NCBI RefSeq assembly: GCF_014287705.1
Contig: NZ_JACOOY010000009.1
Location: forward strand, 1 to 64,000
Reading direction: 5' to 3'
DNA from: Dorea_D hominis
GTDB taxonomy: Bacteria > Bacillota > Clostridia > Lachnospirales > Lachnospiraceae
Length of the DNA: 64,000 nucleotides
Shown: in pieces, positions 57,896 to 64,000 of the stretch
Layout of the letters: every line of letters begins with the position of its first letter
Numbering within the stretch: the first letter of the stretch is position 1
Made by a program: the position numbers and the translations under genes
Notes under the pieces: model-generated
Seen by the model: only the letters and a program-made list of their open reading frames with translations
What the model was told of the DNA's origin: nothing
Database searches by the model: none

Positions 57896-60646
57896 TTATT
57901 TTACTGTTGTCTTCTTAACTGTAGACCATCCGGAATATAATTTCATTGTCTTTCCGTTTACTTTCACCTTCTTGTATGTACGAACGCGAACGTAGTATGT
58001 CTTCTTCGCAGTTAACTTTGTTACTGTCTTTGAAACAGTCTTATTGTTAGAGATTGTCGAAGTCTTCACGCTGCTCTTGAAACTCTTGTTTCTTGCATAC
58101 TGCAACTGATATCCAGATACTTGTGTTTTCTGTCTTGCCCACGTTACTTTGAAACTCTTCTTGGCTGCCTTTAATGACTTCAACTGTGTTCCTTTTGGAA
58201 CAATCGTAAATGTCTTTATGTATTTTCCTTTGTACCCGTTTTTAAATGTTACGGTTACGGAATACTTGCCGACATTCTTACATCCAGATGCGTATTTTAC
58301 TTTGTAGTTGGATGATGAAATTACTTTCTTCTTATCATCCTTCGCTACAACTGTCGGACGTTTTACTTTTCCGTTGTATGTGTAAACCGTTGTCTTAAGT
58401 GCAACAGAAGATACTTTCTTTACTTCCGGTGTTGGTTCTGGCTTCGGTTCTGGTTTCACAATCTTTTCCAGTCCTGCAATAGCCTGTTCCAGCTTTGTTC
58501 TTGCTTCATCTACCTGCTGCTGGGTTGCATCTTCGTTATTTCTGACTTCATTTGCTTCCCAGAATACCGGGTAGAAAGCGTTCCATGATTCTTCTGTGTA
58601 ATCAGCCTTTTTCAGTCCTCTTGCAATACTAAGCTGTGTCTGAAGTCCTTTCAGATCAAGCTTTTCTTTTTCTTTTTCTGCTACTTCTACAAAGAAACTA
58701 AGATCCGCAGGGTCGTCTACAGTGATCGACTTTATAAGTTCACTGTTTGCGCCATATTCGCCTTTCACATAATATACTTCTATTTTCGTTACTTTTGACT
58801 GTTCTTCTACAAGACGAATTCTTACTTTTTCATACTTTTTCGATTCAAGCATGTCTATTGTATAGTAATTATAAGATCTGCCCTGTGTCGTATATTCTGC
58901 AAGTCCATCTGCATCGGACTCTATCTCTGTAGTTCCCGGTGTCCAGGAATTTCCAACCGTAAATTTAAGTCCAGGAATTGCAACACCTTTACTATCTACA
59001 AAAGCGATGTGCAGTGTCTTGTAATCCGGTCCTTTTTCGAGTCCATCAATGGCATTGATCAGTTTTTCTTCTGCTGCATCGATCTGCTCCTGCGTCGCAT
59101 TTTCATTTTCATTGACACTGTTTGCCTGAGCAAGTGCATTTTTCAATGCTTTATAAGACTCTTCTGTGTGCCCAGCTTCTTTAACTGTTTCCGCCTTTTT
59201 GATTGCTTTCTCAAGATTCTGTTTATTTACACAAAGCACCTCACCTGCGTTCAGCTGTAGTGTACGATTAATGGATGGCTTATCAACTTCTGTTCCATTA
59301 ATCTTACCAATTTGTCCTTCTTCATTCACCTCAACTGTGATCGCATCTTTGTCTCCGGTAAATTTAGACTCTTCATTCAGTGAAATATTATATGTAAGCG
59401 TCTTTACTGCTGTCGGGAATGTGTACTCTGCAATTCCGTTGCCATCTGTACTGATTTCAGAAAGCACTTCATCGGAGCCCTGCTTTTTCACACTGAATTT
59501 TACATTTTTCAGTGGCTGTCTGTCTGCATTACCAACAAAAATATTAATTGTAGATTTGTCTGCTTCATAGTACTTATCGTATTTGGAAAGAGAACTGTCT
59601 GGCTCAACAGCCTTTCCTTCTTCTAAAAGTTTAATATTCTTCTCTGCAACGCTGATACGATTCTCATTAATATAGGATTTCGCATCTTCGGAAGCTTTGT
59701 TATATGCTTTTCTTGCAGCAATCACATTTGTCTTGTCACCAAGTTCTACTGTATTCGCATTAAACTTCTCAATCAAACGATTTACATTTATTACTTCGAA
59801 TAACAAATCTTTCTTTGTCTCAATCTTTGTACCACTTAAGTTCAATTTACCCTTTGTAAGTTTTGTAAGCTCTGTCAGCGGTGTAATATCTGAGATATTT
59901 TTATTATTACCCAGATTCAAAGATTCCAGATTTCTAAGATTTGCAAGTGGAGTAATATCTGAAACCTGATTGTTAATAAGATCAAGTTCTTTTAACTTTG
60001 TCATATTCTTAAGAGCACTGATATCTGTGATCTTATTATCTCCAAGCCACAGCATCTTCTCTATATTCGTAACACCTTCCAGTGCAGAAATATCAGTAAT
60101 ATTATTATTACGCAGTGTTACTTCCTGCAAACTTGTACATCCCTCTAAACCGTTCAGCGTTTTGATGTTGTTAGACTCCATCGCCAGATATTTCAGCTTG
60201 CTCATCTTCTTTAACGGTGTAAGGTCTGATATTGTGTTATGGCCACAGTTCAAACGTTCCAGATTCACTAAGCCGGAAAGTGGCTTGAGCGTTGTAAGCT
60301 CATTCATGTAAAATCTTAAATCACCAAGATTCGTCAATTTTGAAAGTGGGCTTAAGTCCTTGATCTTATTGTAAGATAAATCAATCTTGTAAAGATCTTT
60401 ACCATACTGTAATCCTTCTAAGCTGTGTACATAAATATCCAATGTCTCCGGATATGCTTCCGGATGTGTACCTGCTGAGAAAGTAAACTGTTTCAGCCCT
60501 TCAAAACGTTCCGGTGTAATGGGTTTATAATCTTCTTTTTTATAACTCTGATCGAGTGTCACACCACGGATAACCCAGTTTAACATCCAGTCCTGGATCA
60601 CATCTTCTGGTGCCGGTTGGAAGACATCCTCTTCCTCTACATTCAC
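57896..60646 (-). CDS. internalin-like LRR/FIVAR surface protein (mature part, cut from its signal peptide by TGA)
   Basis: The reading frame encodes 916 residues: capping region, about nine internalin-type LRRs (LEGCTSLQEVTLRNNNITDI and similar, residues about 60-290), a helical part, SpaA-like domains (INIFVGNADRQPLKNVKFSV, HIAFVDSKGVAIPGLKFTVG), two FIVAR units, a PKPEPTPE linker and the basic C-terminal module (GYQLQYARNKSFKSSVKT). The only start in frame is a GTG right after an in-frame TGA. Upstream, in the same frame, lies a good ribosome site and signal peptide (60650-60748). It is therefore a nonsense-interrupted gene, or one read through or restarted at the GTG. Confidence 0.78.
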   Translation of the reverse strand: MNVEEEDVFQPAPEDVIQDWMLNWVIRGVTLDQSYKKEDYKPITPERFEGLKQFTFSAGTHPEAYPETLDIYVHSLEGLQYGKDLYKIDLSYNKIKDLSPLSKLTNLGDLRFYMNELTTLKPLSGLVNLERLNCGHNTISDLTPLKKMSKLKYLAMESNNIKTLNGLEGCTSLQEVTLRNNNITDISALEGVTNIEKMLWLGDNKITDISALKNMTKLKELDLINNQVSDITPLANLRNLESLNLGNNKNISDITPLTELTKLTKGKLNLSGTKIETKKDLLFEVINVNRLIEKFNANTVELGDKTNVIAARKAYNKASEDAKSYINENRISVAEKNIKLLEEGKAVEPDSSLSKYDKYYEADKSTINIFVGNADRQPLKNVKFSVKKQGSDEVLSEISTDGNGIAEYTFPTAVKTLTYNISLNEESKFTGDKDAITVEVNEEGQIGKINGTEVDKPSINRTLQLNAGEVLCVNKQNLEKAIKKAETVKEAGHTEESYKALKNALAQANSVNENENATQEQIDAAEEKLINAIDGLEKGPDYKTLHIAFVDSKGVAIPGLKFTVGNSWTPGTTEIESDADGLAEYTTQGRSYNYYTIDMLESKKYEKVRIRLVEEQSKVTKIEVYYVKGEYGANSELIKSITVDDPADLSFFVEVAEKEKEKLDLKGLQTQLSIARGLKKADYTEESWNAFYPVFWEANEVRNNEDATQQQVDEARTKLEQAIAGLEKIVKPEPKPEPTPEVKKVSSVALKTTVYTYNGKVKRPTVVAKDDKKKVISSSNYKVKYASGCKNVGKYSVTVTFKNGYKGKYIKTFTIVPKGTQLKSLKAAKKSFKVTWARQKTQVSGYQLQYARNKSFKSSVKTSTISNNKTVSKTVTKLTAKKTYYVRVRTYKKVKVNGKTMKLYSGWSTVKKTTVK

Positions 60647-60748
60647 TCACGCATCTGCTGCATGGGCTGCCATAGATATGTTTCCCGCACATAACATAGC
60701 TGCCAGTAACGCTACTGTAATTTTTTGTCCTAATTTTTTCCAGTTCAT
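60647..60748 (-). pseudogene. signal-peptide part of the interrupted LRR gene
   Basis: ATG at 60746-60748 with AGAGAGG nine bases upstream, 33 codons (MNWKKLGQKITVALLAAML through AAHAADA), then TGA at 60647-60649. The next codon, GTG, continues the LRR protein in the same frame. In the paralogue at 51863-53908 the aligned position is Cys (TGT), nine residues before a shared DV(Y/F) segment. Confidence 0.8.
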
Positions 60749-60795
60749 TACTATTTTCCTCTCTATTTTAATACATCTATATAGTACCAAAATTA

Positions 60796-60824
60796 ATTAT
60801 AACGAGAAGCTTACTCTTTGTAAA
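60796..60824 (-). promoter_or_regulatory. promoter of the interrupted LRR gene
   Basis: Minus strand -35 TTTACA (60819-60824), 17 bp, perfect -10 TATAAT (60796-60801). This is a normal sigma-A layout, unlike the four TTGGA-type promoters of the other surface units. Confidence 0.5.
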
Positions 60825-60882
60825 TTCATTTCCTGTATAACACTTATAGATAATTTTCATATGCCATAATTTGTGTTATAAA

Positions 60883-60933
60883 AAGAAAACGGTGCGTAAG
60901 AATCTTAATTTTCTCACACGCCGTTTTCTTAAA
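60883..60933 (-). terminator. terminator after the 592-residue surface protein gene
   Basis: AAGAAAACGG/CCGTTTTCTT perfect outer stem with further inner pairing (GTGCGT with ACAC region); A/T-rich on both sides. Confidence 0.75.
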
Positions 60934-60954
60934 TTATTATGCAACTTATATTTA

Positions 60955-62733
60955 TTATTTTGTTTTAACAGATTTAGCTGATGACCATCCGGAATATAAC
61001 TTCACAGATTTTCCATTTACTTTCACTGTCTTGTAAGTTCGTACACGAACATAATATGTCTTTTTAGCTTTTAATTTCTTAACTGTCTTAGAAACTGTTT
61101 TGTTCTTAGAAATTGTAGCTGTCTTAACGCTCTTCTTAAAGTTTTTGCTTGTAGAATACTGTACCTGGTATCCTGTTGTCTGTACAGACTGTTTTGCCCA
61201 TTTTGCAGTAAATGCTTTCTTCGCTGCTTTTACAGAACTCATCTTTGTTCCTTTTGGAAGAATTGTAAATGTCTTTGTATATTTTCCTTTGTAACCGTTT
61301 TTAAATGTTACTGTTACAGAATATTTCCCAACATTTTTACGTCCTGCTGCATATTTTACTGTGTAATCAGATGCAGAAATGACTTTTTTCTTATCATTTC
61401 TAGCAACTACAGCTGGTTTTTTCACTTTTCCGTTGTATGTGTAAACTGTTGTCTTGAGTGCTACAGTTCCAACCTTCTTCACTTCCGGCTGTGGTTCTGG
61501 TTTTGGCTCTGGCTGTGGCTCTTTCTCTACTAATGCTGAGATTGCTGCTTTTAAGCTTTTTACCTGTGCATCTACTTCTGTCTGTGTTGCTTTTTCATTT
61601 GCATATACTGTGTTTGCTTCTGCAAGTGCGCTCTTGAGTTCTTCTACTCCGGCACTGTATTTGTTTGTATCGATTGCTGTTGCTTCATCAATTGCTGCTT
61701 TTAATGCTGCTTTGTCAGCTTTTTCTACTAAAGCTGCGATTGCTGCTTTTACTTTTGTAACCTGTGCATCTACTTCTGTCTGTGTTGCTTTTTCATTTGC
61801 ATATACTGTATTTGCTTCTGCAAGTGCATTCTTGAGTTCTTCTACTCCTGCACTGTATTTGTCTGTATCGATTGCTGTTGCTTCGTCGATTGCTGCTTTT
61901 AATGCTGCTTTGTCAGCTTTTTCTACTGCACCTTTTTCTTTCAGAACATATACTAATTCCTCATTGATATCTTTGAGATTCTGTCCATCAATCTTCTCAA
62001 TTTTTCCTTCGTAGTAATATGTCGTATAACTATGTGTTGTTTCACATTCCCACTTATCATTCTCTGCGAGAGAAATCGTTTTTGCTGCATCAGTGTCATA
62101 CTGATCAATTGCAATTTCAACTACACCATTTGCATCACTTGTTACTGACTTTGGAGTTAAATTGTTGTATGAATTTTTTACATCAAATTTTACACCAGCT
62201 ACCGGATTGCCATTCTGATCTACTGCTCTTGCGCGGAAATGGCTCTCATCTGGTAAAACTTTTTGTGTATCAGGAGTTCCAGGCTCTGTTCCTGTTGCTG
62301 CTGCAACAGTAAAAGTTGCTCTCTTTGCACCAGTCTCTGCCGTTCCCCATAAAGTTTCAAATTTTCCACTTGTCAGGTTTACAATCAGTTTATATTTGAC
62401 ATCTTTTGTTTCTTTGTTTGCTGGGATATTTATTTTGAGTTTGTTACCAACGACCTGACCTTCAACATTGTCATATCCTTCTACTACTTCATACTCATAC
62501 TCACCAACAGCTTTCTTTAACTGATAATAAATCGGGATATCTGTTGTTGCAAAGTCATCAAACTGAATATTTACGACAAGTTCTCCACCTTCACTTGGGA
62601 GTTTGTCTGATTCCAGTTCAAACTTGTAGATACCTAAACTTGCAGCTTTTGCTACACTCACCTGTCCTGCAAACAATCCAAAGACCATTGCAAGGGACAG
62701 AATCCAAGCCAAAATTCTCTTCTTGTTCCCCAT
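60955..62733 (-). CDS. secreted protein with duplicated FIVAR repeats and basic C-terminal module
   Basis: A 592-residue exported protein and a shorter paralogue of the protein at 48983. Signal peptide (ILAWILSLAMVFGLFAGQVSVAKAAS); beta domain (GIYKFELESDKLPSEGGELV, PIYYQLKK, VEGQVVGNKLKINIPANKE); SpaA-like domain (RARAVDQNGNPVAGVKFDV); two 66-residue near-identical FIVAR-like helical repeats (VEELKNALAEANTVYANEKA); a PEPKPEPQPE linker; then the shared C-terminal module. Good AAGGAG before the ATG. It has a surface-array promoter. Confidence 0.82.
   Translation of the reverse strand: MGNKKRILAWILSLAMVFGLFAGQVSVAKAASLGIYKFELESDKLPSEGGELVVNIQFDDFATTDIPIYYQLKKAVGEYEYEVVEGYDNVEGQVVGNKLKINIPANKETKDVKYKLIVNLTSGKFETLWGTAETGAKRATFTVAAATGTEPGTPDTQKVLPDESHFRARAVDQNGNPVAGVKFDVKNSYNNLTPKSVTSDANGVVEIAIDQYDTDAAKTISLAENDKWECETTHSYTTYYYEGKIEKIDGQNLKDINEELVYVLKEKGAVEKADKAALKAAIDEATAIDTDKYSAGVEELKNALAEANTVYANEKATQTEVDAQVTKVKAAIAALVEKADKAALKAAIDEATAIDTNKYSAGVEELKSALAEANTVYANEKATQTEVDAQVKSLKAAISALVEKEPQPEPKPEPQPEVKKVGTVALKTTVYTYNGKVKKPAVVARNDKKKVISASDYTVKYAAGRKNVGKYSVTVTFKNGYKGKYTKTFTILPKGTKMSSVKAAKKAFTAKWAKQSVQTTGYQVQYSTSKNFKKSVKTATISKNKTVSKTVKKLKAKKTYYVRVRTYKTVKVNGKSVKLYSGWSSAKSVKTK
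61532..61927 (-). repeat. 198-bp tandem duplication encoding FIVAR-like units
   Basis: Two copies with a 198-bp period (66 codons), for example TCTACTTCTGTCTGTGTTGC at 61571 and again at 61769. Few differences between copies point to a recent duplication and a site where copy number may vary. Confidence 0.85.
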
Positions 62734-62792
62734 AACGTTTCTCCTTTTCTTTTTTTGAAATCCATTGATTTCAGACAGTCCTTTACATTTTC

Positions 62793-62822
62793 ATTTTACC
62801 TTTTTTTATGATATGTATCCAA
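62793..62822 (-). promoter_or_regulatory. surface-array promoter 4 (TTGGAT-18-TAAAAT)
   Basis: Minus strand -35 TTGGAT (62817-62822), 18 bp, -10 TAAAAT (62793-62798), upstream context AAAACGATTGGAT. It drives the gene at 60955-62733. Confidence 0.6.
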
Positions 62823-62876
62823 TCGTTTTTATAAATATATCGTCTGATTTATTTATTTTATCTATATATTATATAG

Positions 62877-62910
62877 CAAAAAAGCGTGGTCTTTTGCCAC
62901 GCTTTCTTTT
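62877..62910 (-). terminator. terminator after the right-edge rhodanese gene
   Basis: AAAGCGTGG/CCACGCTTT with a seven-base loop; the minus strand runs into TTTTTTGC. It begins at the stop of the gene. Confidence 0.8.
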
Positions 62911-64000
62911 TATTTCTCTGTTCCGGTTACAAGTTGGTCTTTGTAATTCAACACCAGATTCTTGCCACCACCGGTCAGAATATACAGTTGTTTCTTCGCA
63001 ACCCCTGCATCCATCAGGACTGCTGCCGCACGCTGAGCTCCCTGCTCACCAGCCATACATACAATAACTGTCGGAACATCCAGATCTTTGATCTTCGCTT
63101 CTTCTTTCCGCACATTCGCCTGTGCTTCTGCTGTCTTCGTCGGCCATGCAGGCGCCCACATAGATCCTTCGATATGTCCGGCTGCATATCCTGCCTCAAC
63201 ACCGCCTACTACTTCTTTTTCAAATCGAATGTCGAGAACATTCAATGTTCCGGCTTTTACCCTTTTCAGAACAGTATCTGCATCCAGATACATATCATCC
63301 CACCGCATGAGATAATCTTCGCCCCTTGACACTGCAACTTTATAACTTACTTCTTCTGATGCTGTTGTCTTTGCCGTAATAGTTGCATTACCAAAGCCAA
63401 TTGTATTCACTTTTCCATCCTGATCTACATTAACAATCCGATTACTCAACTCGGAACCATAACCATATATTATGTTCTTACGAACTCTCGCCGGCCAGCA
63501 GGTCAGTTTATTTTCGGCAACAGTTGCCTCAAGCGCCATCAGCTTATGTCCTTCACTGTCTGTTGTAACTTCTTTTTTTGCAAATTTCAGCTGACCATAA
63601 GTCTTGGCATCTTTCGGTGAAACTTTCTGGATTGGCCAATTTTCCGGCTCTTTCTGCCAGTTTACCTGCCATGCCCACCAGCCGCCATCGAAGACGCTGA
63701 TATTTTTTATTCCATTCTGATAACAAATTAAGAATGGAATCGTTGCACGCCAACCGGTACCACAGTAGAAGGATAATTCATTATCGAGGGATGAGTCGGA
63801 TTCTGCAAGAATGGATTTCACTTTATTAAGTCCGACTACTTTTCCATTTTCAATATAGCTTCCATCGTCTGTATTGTGTCCCCATACTGCACCTAACGGT
63901 TCACCTGCATATTTAATATAGGAATATCCTGTCTCTTCGCCGCGGAATTCTTTCTCCGAACGGATACTTACAAGGCGGAAATTAGCATCATTCTGTAACT
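62910..64000 (-). CDS. secreted multi-rhodanese protein (5' part beyond right edge)
   Basis: The open frame runs to the window edge, so only the last 363 codons are seen. It is a paralogue of the protein at 46872. The visible part starts within the second rhodanese domain, whose active site is again FYCGTGWRA, followed by GGWWAWQVNWQKEPE, then an Ig-like domain (NRIVNVDQDGKVNTIGFG). It then has an extra rhodanese domain absent from the other copy (LDIRFEKEVVGGVEAGYAAGHIEGS-type start, active-site loop VCMAGEQGAQRA). Two catalytic cysteines are thus visible. The signal peptide is presumably outside the window. Confidence 0.82.
   Translation of the reverse strand, partial: LQNDANFRLVSIRSEKEFRGEETGYSYIKYAGEPLGAVWGHNTDDGSYIENGKVVGLNKVKSILAESDSSLDNELSFYCGTGWRATIPFLICYQNGIKNISVFDGGWWAWQVNWQKEPENWPIQKVSPKDAKTYGQLKFAKKEVTTDSEGHKLMALEATVAENKLTCWPARVRKNIIYGYGSELSNRIVNVDQDGKVNTIGFGNATITAKTTASEEVSYKVAVSRGEDYLMRWDDMYLDADTVLKRVKAGTLNVLDIRFEKEVVGGVEAGYAAGHIEGSMWAPAWPTKTAEAQANVRKEEAKIKDLDVPTVIVCMAGEQGAQRAAAVLMDAGVAKKQLYILTGGGKNLVLNYKDQLVTGTEK

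Noticed and set aside
61454..62014. 186-codon plus-strand frame rich in Ala and Ser
   Set aside because: Shadow of the repetitive Lys/Ala/Glu coding region of the surface protein on the minus strand.
46872..64000. Sortase (LPxTG) anchoring of the surface proteins
   Set aside because: C-termini end in basic modules or Ig-like domains with no LPxTG-like motif and no terminal membrane helix.
1..64000. CRISPR array, prophage or insertion sequence
   Set aside because: No regularly spaced repeats, cas, integrase, transposase or phage genes were recognised.

Overview
The window looks like a chromosomal segment of a gut-type Lachnospiraceae (Firmicutes, Clostridia), perhaps near Mediterraneibacter/Dorea. 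This is judged from protein flavour: a fused AccD-AccA, FabK instead of FabI, a four-subunit pyruvate:ferredoxin oxidoreductase, a bile-acid-type short-chain dehydrogenase, DUF4317, and large lysine-rich secreted proteins carrying FIVAR, Ig-like and LRR modules. Species cannot be fixed by reading. No phage, transposase, integrase or CRISPR array was seen.

Layout. 1-717 (minus): promoter and leader of what is probably an rRNA operon running off the left edge, preceded by two tRNA-Ser genes. 805-6064 (minus): housekeeping block ispD, tsaD, rnz, a small zinc-ribbon protein, rimI, tsaB, tsaE and a YcxB-like membrane protein. It holds three t6A tRNA-modification genes. 6152-12592 (minus): molybdenum block modE, MoeA-like, XdhC-like, moaA, MOSC-Mog fusion, modA, modB, with a ModE-type operator upstream of modE. 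No modC, moaC, moaD or moaE is present. 12950-15002: sirtuin, HAD phosphatase and a FabT-like MarR regulator. 15110-25918 (minus): a complete type II fatty-acid synthesis cluster, fabH-acpP-fabK-fabD-fabG-fabF-accB-fabZ-accC-accDA plus a second FabK-like flavoprotein. Its fabH promoter carries two TTTGA-N3-TCAAA boxes, which match FabT operators, so the MarR gene at the far end is the likely regulator.

26135-38025 is mixed metabolism: a 12-alpha-HSDH-like dehydrogenase, YfcE phosphodiesterase, CtpE-like P-type ATPase, endonuclease III, L-serine dehydratase (sdaAB/sdaAA), DUF4317, tRNA-Leu(CAG), an AhpD-like protein and mgtE. The mgtE leader contains a 26-codon reading frame ending Cys-Cys-Cys-Phe-Leu. 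38024-42064 (minus) is a TPP-riboswitch-controlled thiamine operon, thiS-F-G-H-E. It follows directly on the four-subunit, TPP-dependent PFOR operon at 42132-45139. gapA is at 45473-46498.

46872 to the right edge (minus) is an array of eight large exported proteins. Two are secreted multi-domain rhodaneses joined to bacterial Ig-like (Big_2-type) domains. Two are internalin-like LRR proteins. The others combine SpaA-like, FIVAR, Big_2-type and a shared very basic C-terminal module. Four transcription units in this array share one promoter design: TTGGA(G/A/T), exactly 18 bp, TANAAT, with a conserved (C)(A/G)ATTGGA core. This suggests one co-regulated surface regulon. One LRR gene has an in-frame TGA directly after its signal peptide, at the position where its paralogue has a cysteine. 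This locus is the best candidate for an undescribed system.
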